A stretch of DNA of 64,000 bases from Cricetomys ansorgei (GCA_026225945.1 JAMJFZ010000107.1:45870501-45934500), one strand, 5' to 3'; shown: positions 12,095 to 22,604, counted from the first letter of the stretch. The notes: generated from the letters alone by a model not told the origin. Translations and numbers: made by a program.

Positions 12095-12335
12095 TAAGCC
12101 TGGATTGCATCACTCTCTCTTCCTCTTTCTCCTTCTGAACACCCCTATATACCCATCCCTACCTGCTCTGTGTTAAGAATGTTACTTGTATGTATTTTTC
12201 CCGGACTGTCCATTTAGAATTGACTAACCAAGTGGAGTGCTCTTCGCTGGGAAAGGCTATTTCTGCCACTCTCAGTATTCTTTAGTTGCTCACTTTGGCA
12301 TATCTATTGTTGTTGTCCTTGTCTTCAGTTTTAAG
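12095..12335 (-). mobile_element. L1 3'UTR fragment, antisense
   Basis: It shows the reverse-complement L1 tail signature: 'CTATATACCCATCCCT', 'AATGTTACTTGTATGTAT', 'TGGAGTGCTCTTCGCTGGGAAAG', 'CTATTTCTGCCACTCTCAG' and 'CACTTTGGCATATCTATTG'. The same signature recurs at 18.9, 32.7 and 33.5 kb. It abuts the plus-strand L1 3'UTR, making a converging pair. Confidence 0.7.
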
Positions 12336-12810
12336 TATTAGTATTTTAGTAAATAATAAGAGAATTATCCTAAATATGTGATATGAGAAAAAAAAAAGAA
12401 GTCCTAGTGACCACTGCTATTATTAGGGAGTTTCTAGGGCATCTTATTTCACTCTTGTTAATGAGTCATTCCAGTCTACAATGTAGAATTCCTTGCCTTT
12501 GCTGTCATGATGGAGATTAGGAAGCCTGACTTAGGTATTTTTCTGCTTCTATTGTCACTTGCATATGCTTAGGGCATTCTTTGGTGAGTTTACATAAACT
12601 AAAATCAATCTGGTGAAGAGAGACACTTTCTTTCCCTACTTCACTGTGACCTCCATCCAGAATATTGGTATGCCCTCATCTCATGCCATTGTATAGGAAA
12701 ATGGGCCTTAAATCCTTCTATTTCCCCACTGGTGTCTTCTTCCCACAAGGACTCCAAATCTTGCTGTTTGTGGGGTAAGAAGGAGAAGGAGAAGGGCATA
12801 GAGAAAAAAG
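12336..12810. other. Unassigned DNA
   Basis: A purine-rich GAAGGAGAAGG run lies at about 12778-12797, just before the U6 pseudogene. Otherwise nothing recognised. Confidence 0.5.
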
Positions 12811-12910
12811 ATGTGTGGCAATTCATAACTTTGTTTGCCATCTATGTGCAAGTCCATGCTAATCTTCTCTGTATTATTACATCTTCAGTGTCTGTGCTGC
12901 CGAAGGGAAC
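12811..12910 (-). pseudogene. U6 spliceosomal snRNA pseudogene
   Basis: On the minus strand the sequence runs from 'CTTCGGCAGCACA' (the U6 5' stem-loop, about 12896-12905) through 'ATACAGAGAAGATTAGCATGG' (the ACAGAGA box and downstream region, about 12851-12874). It then continues into a diverged 3' half ending near 'GAATTGCCACACAT', followed by a T-rich end. Functional U6 is about 107 nt, so the copy is near full length, but the 3' half and the stretch between the stem-loop and the ACAGAGA box are heavily mutated. The ACAGAGA hexamer itself is intact. U6 pseudogenes dispersed by L1 machinery are common in mammals, and no Pol III snRNA promoter elements were looked for beyond sight reading. 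Confidence 0.85.
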
Positions 12911-13486
12911 ATCAGATAATTCTTTACATAAAACAAAAGAGAGAGGGTGGGATCTAGAGTTTTCTTTTCTGAGAGAGGGAATTACAGAACAGCCAAGGCT
13001 AGCCTTGAGATCTCTGTAATCATTCTCTCAGCATACTGAATACTGAGTTTATTGGAACAAGACACCACTCCTCAAGGTTTTTAAAATACAAACTTTGACA
13101 TCTAAATAGTCTTCCTTTTCTAATTGTATTTAGCTACTTAAAATGTGAAATTCACTCCAAAATAGTTTTTATAATTTACTCAAATGATATATTTTAACAA
13201 AGAATTCAATTTCACTGTAATAATATGTGAAACAAAAGATATTATAACATTTGAAACAACATAAGAAAAACTAAAATAAAGATCATCAGTGCTCTTTTTA
13301 CATAGTTAATTACATTAAAGGAAACAAATTCCAAGTATCAGAGATATATAAATGGTGATGTGATAAATTTTTATAACGTTTTTGTTTTTATTGTTGTTTA
13401 TAGAGTGACGACATTAGACAACAAAAATAATGAATAAACAATTACAACAAAAAGAGAGTACTGGGAAATAAATAAAAACAGCCTTA
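12911..13486. other. Unassigned AT-rich DNA
   Basis: Nothing recognised. Confidence 0.55.
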
Positions 13487-13575
13487 GTTCTCAGCTAATG
13501 GCACACACCTGTAAAGCCAGCATTTGGAAAGTAGAAGCAGAGGGATTCCAAGTTTCACCTATTTCTGAGCTTTGC
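13487..13575 (+). mobile_element. Degraded B1-like SINE
   Basis: The blocks 'CTAATGGCACACACCTGTAAAGCCAGCATTTGG' and 'AGTAGAAGCAGAGGGATTCCAAGTTT' follow the B1 left-half order (ATGGTGGCACACGCCTTTAATCCCAGCA... GAGGCAGAGGCAGG). The 3' half is missing. Confidence 0.5.
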
Positions 13576-14049
13576 AGTGGGACTCAAAAACTGCATTTTT
13601 TTAATCAATGAGAATTGTTCTGTAGGTCTTTTTTAGTCTGAGGTGGGGAAAGCAGGTGAATGAGTAGGTTTAGGAGGAAGTATTAACATTTCCAAATCCA
13701 GGACAAGTTCCACTGAAGGATTAAGTATTTCAATGCAATGAAACTGGACTTTGACACTAATGACACGGTAGAATACTGGCTTAAAATTACTTAATCTCAG
13801 ATTCATTCAGGATGACGAAGTACAGAAGGACCCTAATATAAATTTTCCTGCTTCTTGGTCATATGGTTCTGGTAAGCACACAGCTTCTAAATTTGGCCTG
13901 AAATCCCGTGGCTACGTGGTAACTTCTTTTTCTTGTGAGCTGCCAAGAAGTCATGTGGGAAAGGCATTGTGTAGGTCCAATGTGCTCTCTGTTAGTAAAC
14001 TTTTCATCACAGGGATAAAATATCTAAGATAATACATTAAATGGGAGAT
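13576..14049. other. Unassigned DNA
   Basis: Nothing recognised. Confidence 0.55.
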
Positions 14050-14390
14050 CAGTATATTTTGGTTCATAGTTGCAGAGGTTCATGGGCGAATGACCTTGTG
14101 CTTTATGGCCTATACCATGACAGTAAGTATATCAAGGCAAGCAATGCATGGTGGAGCAAAACTGCCCTCTTCATGTCACTGGGAGGCAAAATGGGAGGCA
14201 GGAATGACCTACACATCACCTTCCTGTGTGTACCCCAATCCGTCAACTTCCTTCCATCAGGTCTCACTTGCACAGGCCTCAACCACATCCAGTAGTGCTT
14301 CACATAGGAAACCACATTTCAAGCATAGGAGTTTGGAGGACAATCACGACCAAACCACTAGCAGTGCACATAGCAGGCATATCAGAAAAC
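14050..14390 (-). mobile_element. LTR-like rodent repeat (MaLR-type suspected), antisense
   Basis: The block order is shared with the piece at 62.1 kb: 'GTTCATAGTTGCAGAGG', 'GCATGGTGGAGCAAAACTGC', 'TGACCTACACATCACCTTCC', 'CACAGGCCTCAACCACATCC', 'AAACCACATTTCAAGCATAGG', 'GTTTGGAGGACAAT' and 'CCAAACCAC'. That order is typical of antisense MaLR-type LTRs. Short open frames across it are incidental. Confidence 0.5.
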
Positions 14391-14563
14391 ATGTGCACCC
14401 AGTAGATATGAAATAAATAAAACAAACAGGAAAGAATTAAAGCACTGAACTAAAGCAGTGCTTTTTTCCAATGACTCTTCTCATTAAGTCAGTATTTTTA
14501 CAAGACATTGTCTCATGACATCCTTCTAAACTACTCCAAGTAGTAAAATTAAGACTAAACTCA

Positions 14564-14718
14564 GCCAGGTGGTGGTGGTGGTGCATGCCTTTAATCCCAG
14601 GACTCAGGAGGCAGAGGCAAAAGGATCTCTGTGAGTTTTAGGCCAGCCTGGTCTGCAGAGCGAGTTCCATGTGCCATGAGACAGAGAAACCCTGTCTCAA
14701 AAAATCAAAAACCAAACC
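14564..14718 (+). mobile_element. B1 SINE, near full length
   Basis: The body runs 'GCCAGGTGGTGGTGGTGGTG', 'CATGCCTTTAATCCCAGGAC', 'GGAGGCAGAGGCAAAAGGAT', 'CTCTGTGAGTTTTAGGCCAG', 'CCTGGTCTGCAGAGCGAGTT' and 'GAGACAGAGAAACCCTGTCT', then an A-rich tail. It has a GTG expansion near the head. A candidate target-site duplication (AA.ACTAAAC) lies at 14551-14560 and 14719-14728. The 'CTCTGTGAGTT' variant is common in cricetid B1s. Confidence 0.93.
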
Positions 14719-14814
14719 AAAACTAAACAACAAAGTAGCTACAATTGAAGACTTAGAAAATCCCTGTTACCGCTTTTAAAATTCCATGTCTTCTTTAGTA
14801 TCTCTGATATATGA

Positions 14815-14975
14815 AAGAGATGGTGTTGTTATCCCTGTTTTACAAATGGGGAAACTGAAACACAGTAATATTACGATAGAGAAGAACAAACCTTTGTGAG
14901 TGAAAGATCTATTTAAAAATCTAGCCAATCTGAGTTAGCAAAGTCATTATCTTGATCACTGCGTTCCAACTTACT
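14815..14975 (-). mobile_element. MIR SINE, antisense
   Basis: The key block 'GTTATCCCTGTTTTACAAAT' followed by 'GGGGAAACTGAAACACAGT' is the reverse complement of the MIR 'CTCAGTTTCCTCATCTGTAAAATGGGGATAA' region. More diverged core sequence follows. Confidence 0.75.
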
Positions 14976-15379
14976 TTCACTAAATCTTCAAATAAAACTT
15001 AGTTTTATAATTCATAAAAACATTGTCAAGGATAGAAGCGTGAGATTTTTTAAGTATTCCCAATTTAGCTCTTCTATTATTTCAGTTTGCATTGCCATTA
15101 TTAAGCCTGTTTTAAAACCAATTAAAAAATAAAAAAGTTGCTTAAAAATCTGCCCATTGAATAATCTGAACTAACCACTCCTCTTGGCATACATCCCAAA
15201 ACCTCTATTTCAAGATAGAGGAAAATGTTCTATAGTAGGAAACACATTGGCAGGAAATGCAGAAGTACAAAGCTTTGACAGTACGTATTTCAATTCTTTC
15301 TTTTAATATTATACCAGAGCATTTGTAATATGTCCATTCTGTCCTTATAAAGTGTATTTTTACATAACACTGTATAACT

Positions 15380-15501
15380 TTTTTTTTTCTTTCAAGGCAG
15401 ATTTTAACTTTGTAGCTATGCCTATTCTGGAACTCACAGAGACCTGCCTGCCTCTGCCTTCTCAGTGCTTGGATAAAAGGTGTGTGCCACCATGCCCAGC
15501 C
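15380..15501 (-). mobile_element. B1 SINE, antisense
   Basis: A T-run (A-tail) is followed by 'CTATTCTGGAACTCACAGAG', 'ACCTGCCTGCCTCTGCCTTC', 'TCAGTGCTTGGATAAAAGGT' and 'GTGTGCCACCATGCCCAGCC'. The segment between tail and middle is diverged or shortened. Confidence 0.9.
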
Positions 15502-15624
15502 TTAATATTTTGTAATCTTAATAAAATATGACTTATACTTATTTCTCATTGCGTCTTTTAACTTATGGCCCTTTTGTTTTCTAGAAACTAACTATGATTA
15601 AAACACTTTGAAAAACTTTAGGGA

Positions 15625-16209
15625 GGAATTCCATGCCTTCTGCTGCAGGGCATGCTAAGAAGACTGGACAACCTGAAGATGATTTCTAATGATAATTCTA
15701 ACGAATATCTATTCTGTTCATAGATCAGTGCCTAGTCCAATCTTCATCAGAGAGGCTCCTCCTACAGCTGATGGGAACAGATTCAGAGGCTCATGGCCAA
15801 ACATTGGGTAGAACTCCAGGAAGACCACAGAAGACAGGGGGCGAGGGATTGAGGGGACCAGAGGGGTCAAAATCACCAGAAGACAACACCAGGGCTCATA
15901 GGAGCTGAAGTGGCAGACAAGGAACCTGCATGGGTCTGTGCTAGGTCTGCTACATATACGTTAAGATTGTTTGGCTTGGTGTTCTTGCAGAACTCCTAGG
16001 AGTCGGAATATGTGTGTTTGGAGCGGGGAGCAGGGAGGCCTGCTCTTTTCTTAGGGTAAGTGGGGGTAGGGTCTGGGGGAAAGGGCAGATGAGAGATAAG
16101 AAGGAGCTGGAAGGAGTGGATGAAGGAGAGGCTGGGGTCAAGATGTACTGTACTTGATTAAGTTTTTAACAAATTAAAGAAAACTTTTTAAAAGAAAAGA
16201 AAAAAAAAT
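15625..16209 (+). mobile_element. L1 3'UTR with A-tail, sense; contains a G-quadruplex motif
   Basis: Blocks in order are 'CATAGATCAGTGCCTAGTCC', 'ATCATCAGAGAGGCTCCTCC' (approximate), 'AGCTGATGGGAACAGATTCAG', 'GGGACCAGAGGGGTCAAAA', 'GTCTGTGCTAGGTCTGCTACAT', 'GGGAGGCCTGCTCTTTTCTTAGGG', a long G-rich purine tract, and an A-rich tail (about 16150-16209). It is the same subfamily as 56491-57072. The tract at 16062-16085 reads G5-TA-G3-TCT-G5-AAA-G3. It is 5'-truncated and no clear target-site duplication was found. Confidence 0.8.
16062..16085 (+). other. Canonical G-quadruplex motif in L1 3'UTR
   Basis: Four G-tracts (5, 3, 5, 3) are separated by loops of 2, 3 and 3 bases, satisfying G3+N1-7. 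It lies in the polypurine tract just 5' of the L1 A-tail, where mammalian L1s are known to carry tetraplex-forming sequence. Confidence 0.85.
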
Positions 16210-16683
16210 TAACTGCTGTCATTTCTAACTGCGTTCCTTTCTCTTCCACCTCAGACACCAATGTCCTTACTTTATTGTTTTTCCTCTATATTCTTCATCT
16301 CAGTGATTTCTAAACCAATATGCTGTAGGCGCAAATCCATTATGAAAAAGATTGCAATGAGCAAATGTAAAAATGAAATGAGCAGAGTCCTCCAAAGATT
16401 GAACACAAATGGCTGTGGATTGACAGGGAAGATCCACCGTAGAAGATGCATGAAGTTTGTAAGAACTTTGTAGGTTTCTGAGTCAGAGAACAAATTGGCA
16501 AACATATTGGCAGTCAAACATCTGATAACCAGCTTTAAGAATGATTAGTCAATCAGAAAAAGTTAAACGTAAGGGAACAAGCAACAACAATAAAAATAGA
16601 GAGATAAAATATTAATTTGACTTTCAATTTCTGTAAGAGGGCTATATTCCTACGGAACATGACAAGAAAGGTCCAACATATGT

Positions 16684-16909
16684 CACTGTTTCTCAACCTT
16701 TCTTAATGCTGCCACCCTTTAATACAGTGCTTCATCTTGTGGTGACTGACCCCCAACCATAGAATTATTTTTGTTGCTACTTCATAAATATAATTTTGCT
16801 AGTTATGAATCATAATGTAAATATCTAATATTCATATGGTCTAGGGTGACCCCCGTGAAAGCATTGTTCAGTCCCCAAAGGGTCATGACCCACAGGTTGA
16901 GAACCGCAG
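16684..16909 (+). mobile_element. URR1-type hAT (Charlie) non-autonomous DNA transposon
   Basis: Imperfect terminal inverted repeats are visible: 'CACTGTTTCTCAACCT' at 16684-16699 and 'AGGTTGAGAACCGCAG' at 16894-16909. Internal blocks such as 'GACCCCCAACCATAGAATTATTTT' in spirit, 'TTGTTGCTACTTCATAAATATAATTTTGCT', 'AATCATAATGTAAATATCT' and 'CCCCAAAGGGTCATGACCCACAGG' fit the rodent URR1 family. No transposase is encoded. The flanking 8-mers (ACATATGT and CTTTATGC) match only in part. Confidence 0.85.
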
Positions 16910-18257
16910 CTTTATGCGTTTCATATAATATAGTTGGTTGCTGATGACAGTTTTAGAATAAGAAGGAGAGTTTGAGATAACTTTAGCTCTTGCAGTTTGT
17001 ACAGGTTTCATTTAAGGCTTAGCACTTGTGATTTGTAGCATATTTAAGTGAATTCCTGAGTTTCTATGTTTAGTTTTTAATTAGTATAAATAAAGGAAAC
17101 AATTTAAACATAGTTGGTTTGAGAAATACGTAAAGTAAGTGTAATGTTTCATTTTTAAAGCACATTATGCATGGTAAGTGTTGATATTTACTGGTGATTT
17201 TATCCTTGGAGTGCCTAGCAGGGACCGTATGAGAAATGCAAATATACTTATTGACCTATTGTGCATTTGACAAAAGAAGATTAGTCTCTTCTCTAGGAGG
17301 CTAGGATTAGTCTTGCTGGGAGTAGTCACGGAATACCGAATTAGATCGTACATTGTATTTCTGCCTCTGAATGTTTTCCTTGCTTGCTGTGTGTATAAAA
17401 CAAATTGAATGTAGGTCCAGTGTAGATCATTCAGGCACATTCTTTCAAAAGTAATTAGGGTCTTACTCACTTGAGACCAGATAATTACATTTAGTGTAAT
17501 CTTAAAAGAGCCCTCAAGGATTACTCTCAATTGGAAAATATACAAGGAGTGAAACAAATTGGCTTTCTTATGTCTGAAATTTAGGAGAAGGAAGAGCAAT
17601 GACAAAAAAAAAAATGTCGACTCAAAAATAGTGTCACATAACTGAGAAAGAAAAAATATGATTTTATACAGAATACTTAAGGAATTTTTGTCCAGTGAGA
17701 GTGGTGAGGGGTAAGTAGACAATATTTCCATCCAGTGATTGGTGCATATCTCCTCCATCCCAGCTGACTGGTCACACAGACTACATTTTTGGCCAGCTTA
17801 GCCCGGCTGTACTACTAGACTTGTACCAGATGAGGGCAATACCTCCTGTCTGCTTGACTAATTCACTCATGGTAAAAGTGCTCCTCTGGGCTTGATATTG
17901 TACTAAATGCCAGGACAGTAAAATAAACTAGACACTTCTTCCTGACACAAATTATAGTTGCAGATTCAGTAACTTGTGATCTGGACCAAAGTGTCAGGAA
18001 TAGAATAATAAGTGTTCTGCCAGGCCAGACACTAAGTAAACACGTATAAACTAAAGAAGTAGTGTCATAATGCTACAACTAAAGAGATCTTGAAGGAAGA
18101 AGGAAAGCCCAGAAATTATATAAGGGCAGATACACAGGGATCAAGAGGGAAAAAATTCAAGAATTTCCAGAAGTGAGTATTCTTTTTCAATGTAAACTAT
18201 TTCTAAGGAATTAACTCAAGAAAATATTTTGCAAATGCTTTCAACTCAAAGAACACT
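16910..18257. other. Unassigned DNA; longest open frame of the window
   Basis: The longest open frame in the window (197 codons, minus strand, 17165-17758) lies here. Its translation is rich in Phe, Leu, Ile and Ser, as expected from AT-rich DNA, and no domain is recognised, so it is not called. Around 17885-18010, 'TATTGTACTAAATGCCAGGACA' recalls the mammal-wide 'ACTATGTGCCAGGCACTG' type repeat, too diverged to assign. Confidence 0.5.
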
Positions 18258-18376
18258 AAGCTGAAAGTGATGGTACCCAGCTGCACTCCTAGCAATGGGA
18301 AGCTAAGGCCAACTTGGGTGAGTATGTGGCCAAGCTGAATTGCATAACAAACATAATGACATTCTGCCTAAAGAAA
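18258..18376 (+). mobile_element. Degraded B1-like SINE
   Basis: The order 'AGCTGAAAGTGATGGTACCCAGCTGCACTCCTAGCAATGGGAAGCTAAGGCCAACTTGGGTG' parallels a B1 left half, split here for description into the A-box region, the 'CTCCCAGCA' analogue and the 'GGCCAG' analogue, and it ends 'ATTCTGCCTAAA' (compare CCTGTCTCAAA). It is strongly diverged. Confidence 0.45.
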
Positions 18377-18902
18377 TATAGCAGAACAAAAACATAATGT
18401 AAAATCAAAAGATCTATTATTATCTTCTGCTGTTTCTATTGTTTACTGTACTAAAAACTCAGTTAATCTTTCTATGTGGTGTCTGCCTAAGACACATCCA
18501 ATGGGAAGTTTTATTCTCTGAATGTACCCTGCATTTAAAAAAAATATTAGTACAAAAAGGCAGGTAATGTTCCACTATAATCTTATTTTCCATTATATTT
18601 TAAAATATTCTTTTTGGTAGAAACTTTCCATTTCAAGAGTGTTCTCTTCAGACATTTTTTCTGTATTGTTTTTACTCTAGTCATATAATTAATGGAGTAT
18701 GTGACGGTTTCTAACCATATATTATGAATGTTGTCTGCACTTACAAGAGAATTTAAGTTCACCATTTAAACACTAATATTTAATAAAATAAAAATTGTAA
18801 GACAAGTATTCAAAATTACATCCATGTCATTTTAATGACATGATACAAATAAAAATGTGGTTATAACTTGGGGTTAGTAAAATTGAGCCTGGAGATAATT
18901 TT
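18377..18902. other. Unassigned AT-rich DNA
   Basis: Nothing recognised. Confidence 0.55.
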
Positions 18903-19274
18903 TTTCTTTTATTTTTGAGATTATAATATAATTACATCCTTTCTCCTTCCATTTCCTTCCTTAAAACTCTCCTATATAATTTATCTCCTTCCTCTATTTC
19001 AAATTCATGGTCTCTTTTTAAACTGATACTTGTTAAATGCATGTATGTACAATATGTATATACATTATATATGTAGCAAATATATATGTACATACACACA
19101 CATGTATGTATGTGTGTATGTATGTATATAATGATATTCCTATGTTTATTTTTGGGGCTGACCATTTGGTGTGGACATCAATTTATGCATTCTTCCCTGG
19201 TAAAGATTATTTCTCTCACTTTCATCATTTCTTAGCTGCCTGTAGTTCTTTGTGTATAGATGGAGCTGCTATTG
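18903..19274 (-). mobile_element. L1 3'UTR including 3' end, antisense
   Basis: It starts with 'TTATTTTTGAGATTATAATA', the reverse complement of the L1 3' terminus with its A-rich tail. It then runs through pyrimidine-rich sequence, 'CAAATTCATGGTCTCTTTTT', a TATG/TGTA-rich stretch, 'GGGGCTGACCATTTGGTGT', 'TTCTTCCCTGGTAAAGAT' and 'TAGCTGCCTGTAGTTCTTTG'. It is 5'-truncated. Confidence 0.8.
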
Positions 19275-19575
19275 TACTTGGTTGCTTCCCAGAGGCGGAA
19301 GGTAAGACGTTGTTGCTGAAGACACCATACATTTCAGACTCAGTGTCCAGAGGCTCCTGACCTGGAACTTATGTGAATGCCTTCCCCTTGAGGACTGGCT
19401 TTCATGGTAACAAAAGGTACTTTGTAAGCTTCCAAAGGAAGGCAACAACCAACAGTCCTATACAGCTATGTTGTCTGTGAACCACAACAATGGTATGCAA
19501 CAATAACCCAAAGGGTACAATAATGATTTGCATACGTTGGCAGTAACCAACAGTTTTCTAACTGGAAATAAAATT
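19275..19575 (+). mobile_element. L1 3'UTR fragment, sense
   Basis: Blocks in order are 'CAGTGTCCAGAGGCTCCTGA', 'CCTGGAACTTATGTGAATGC', 'GAGGACTGGCTTTCATGGTA', 'ACAAAAGGTACTTTGTAAGC', 'AACCAACAGTCCTATACAGC', 'TGTGAACCACAACAATGGTA' and 'GCATACGTTGGCAGTAACCA'. These match the upstream part of a rodent L1 3'UTR. It lies directly beside an antisense L1 tail, giving a head-to-head inverted pair. Confidence 0.75.
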
Positions 19576-20207
19576 TGATACATGCACAAATAAAAAATGA
19601 GACAATTATTTTATGGAGGCATTAATTTAATTAGTTGTTGATCACATATTTATTGTGGAGCATTTTGATGATGGTAACTTTTGTTTTTGCAGCTTTTTAG
19701 CAAAGTAATTTGTTATAATGTCTATGGGAAATATTTATATTCTGGGTAAATGAAAATTACTATTAGTTTGACTTGTAGAGGAAGTGTGAGGTAGACATGT
19801 GTCTTACAAAGATCAGAAGCCTTATGAGAGTGCTGATTTATTTTGTCTTGTTCTGTGTGCAATGCCTCTAGCATTCAGATTAAAAGAGACTTTTAATGAA
19901 GAGGTAATGAAGAGGTATGAAGAGGTATTCAGGCTAGAATTTAAAAAGGAAAGGAATAGTGACTGTCCATGGAGGCACTGGGTGTATCATACTCCTGGAA
20001 GATACTGACATCAGAATGTGAAATGACCAGAGACGCTTGAAGACTACTCTGTCCTACACATTGTAACATGGCAATTGGCATAAATCACTTCTTAATAACT
20101 TAATAAGTACTTTAAACTCTTTGCTATGTGCAATACTGTGGCTATGCAGCCAAATTCACTGTTGCTCTAGTTAGCAATAATTATCAGTTTGAAAGAGTCT
20201 CGGGTCG
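19576..20207. other. Unassigned DNA with a short tandem
   Basis: Three imperfect copies of TGAAGAGGTA lie at about 19894-19928. Otherwise nothing recognised. Confidence 0.55.
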
Positions 20208-20475
20208 TCAGTGGGCACTTCTGTAAGAGGTTGTCTTGGGAGTTGGTAGAGGATGGCCCTGATAACTGTGGCAGCAGTGGTCATGGGCTATATAAGAAAG
20301 CAAGCTAAGCATATGCTTGAGAGTGATCTAGTGAGCAGGATTCCCAAGAATATCTGGTTCAAGGCTTTTCCCTAACTTCCCTCAGTAATGTATGGTGACC
20401 AGAAAGTTAAACCCTTTTTTTCTTTAAATTGCTTTGTGGTGAGAATGTTTTATCAGAGCAAGGAAGGAAAGTGGA
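20208..20475 (+). mobile_element. Rodent dispersed repeat (unnamed), 3' portion
   Basis: It shares block order with 60090-60440: 'CAGTGGTCATGGGCTATATA', 'AGAAAGCAAGCTAAGCATAT', 'GAGTGATCTAGTGAGCAGGA', 'TAACTTCCCTCAGTAATGTA', 'GGTGACCAGAAAGTTAAACC' and 'TTTAAATTGCTTTGTGGTGA'. I recognise the family in rodent DNA but cannot name it confidently. Confidence 0.6.
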
Positions 20476-22321
20476 CTGACTATGAACAAGCAAATGTGGA
20501 AAATGAATGTTTATACTTTAAAGGGAAGATGAACCGAAGCTTAGACATTATAGGAGCCTCTCTTTCTCACTAACAATGTGACAATTTTTTTTCCAATTTC
20601 TGCCTGTCTTTAAGACTCTTAATTTATATTCAATCAATTAGTTTTATTTCTTTGGTAGATAGCTATATATCCTTACCTCTAAACTCACTTAGCAATTAGC
20701 ATAGTTATTTACTCTTTTACCATACTATTAGATTTTAAAAGTTATATGGAGGACCATAATATGTTTTTTTTTTAAATGTTAATCTGTGTTGTTTTCTACT
20801 AGGAAAATTCAGGCACACCTACATATGGTTAAATGTCTTTGAAATCTGAGATACTGAAGGATGAAATATTTTAACAGGGTTGAAATCTTGGGGCTGAAAT
20901 CTTACCCCTTTTCTAAAGTTACCCAAACATGTGAAACCAAACAGTGTCATTATCTTGTGAACTTTTTCTGGTCTGCTAATTTTGGATTAAATCAAGAATT
21001 ACCTTTCTTAGAAGAGATGAGATTTTTGTCCTCAGAAATTGCTTTTTATTTCTTATGATCTCAACTTTTCTCTACTGAGAGAAAACACATTGAGGACCAT
21101 TCTGAATAACAACTGTCCGTATTAGGAAAGTTGTGGTGCTAGTTATGGTGAAGTCTTGGACAGCTTACCAACTGCCTTGAAAAGTAGAGCCATCCACTAA
21201 TGTGCTTATGTTTATGATGAAACCTCTTTAGACAGTTCTGTCTCGTGATGTAGGCTGAAGAAAGCTTCCACATTTCTAGGCTCATTGTTACATTTCTATT
21301 TTTTTTTCTTAACTTCTTAGAACAAAACAAGAATGCATGCTATAGCTCATTAAATGCTTTCATATCTCTTCATGATTAATTCTTTCAAATGACATAAATG
21401 TATTCTACAACGCCACCAGAATAAAAATTATAGTTCTAAGCTGATAGTATCCTCATTAATAGCAATAAAGCCTACAACGCTTATTCAATCTGAAAGCTTA
21501 ATTGATTTTTTTTTCCAGAAAGGCTTTTATTTGTAGATTTTAAATGTCTTTTCTCATGTACCTCAGTTAACTGCTCAGACACAGGGGCTTTCAATTTCCT
21601 TGTACAGAGATAGCTCTAAAGACACTTTAAAGCCAACAAATCAAACCAGAATACACATTTTAGGTTGCGGATTTCAAGGCAGTTTTAACAAACTTCTATC
21701 AGAGACAAAGCCGTAAGTGACAGGCTCATGTTCCTAGTGAGCCAGAGTTCAGAAGCTCTTTATATGTAATCATAGAATGAAAATGTGCTGAAGAACACGT
21801 GTCATCTAAGACCAGAATACAGTCAGCTTCCTCAATGTGGACATCGCATATGGTGAAGAGCGGAGGAGGAAAAAGAACTGAGCATAACACACTGTCTTCC
21901 TCTAACCCCCTCTAAAAAGCACAGTAATTCATATTTATGGGCATCTATGGAAACCTCTTCGAAAAACATAATCGTTTGCTTGTTTTGCCTCTCTTATTTG
22001 TATTACGTATTTTTTAAGTTTGAGGACTAATGAGTGTGTTTACAAGAACATGTTTTATAACACGTATATGATATGGTGGAGTGAAATAATCTTGCTGTTA
22101 GAATTGAGGAGCTGAAATCAATAAACTTCTAAGTTTATAATAATAGAATGGGCTTTCTGTTAACACTAGTGATTCTCTGCTGCTTCTGTTTTCTTGTTAG
22201 AATATTCAGTCTTTTCTTATTCATCTACTCTCACCCTAGATTTAGTCTAATGGATACAAATATCCATAGGTTGTCTTTGCTTTTGTTTCATGTGTACCTT
22301 GAACTCAACAGATTTAGTTAT
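20476..22321. other. Unassigned AT-rich DNA
   Basis: No repeat or gene recognised. Open frames are 65 codons or less. Confidence 0.55.
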
Positions 22322-22468
22322 TTATTTTGGCTTTTATGAGACATGCTCTTCTATATCCCAGGCTGGCCTTGAACTTACCATGAAAATGAGGATGACCTTG
22401 AATTCCTATATTTCCTTACTCTACTTCCAGAGCCCTGCAATTACAGGCTTGAGCCACTATGCCCATTA
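22322..22468 (-). mobile_element. Old B1-type SINE, antisense
   Basis: Blocks are 'TTATGAGACATGCTCTTCTA', 'TCCCAGGCTGGCCTTGAACT', 'GGATGACCTTGAATTCCTAT' and 'GCAATTACAGGCTTGAGCCA' with 'CTATGCCCAT'. It has the reverse-complement 7SL-derived SINE order, including a duplicated 'CCTTGAA' typical of proto-B1/Alu-like monomers. Confidence 0.8.
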
Positions 22469-22604
22469 ATTTAAATACTTAAATATTGAGTTCAGATCTG
22501 CTTCAAACTTCTAGTCCTGCTGACCTCTGTAGAAGCAGATGAAAGTAAGTCTCCTCATTCATTCATATTGGAAACCTGAGATTTGTCTCTTTAATTAGTT
22601 AATT

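Noticed and set aside
14041..14416. Overlapping open frames of 70-108 codons
   Set aside because: They lie wholly within an LTR-like repeat. Three different frames are open at once and none has a domain.
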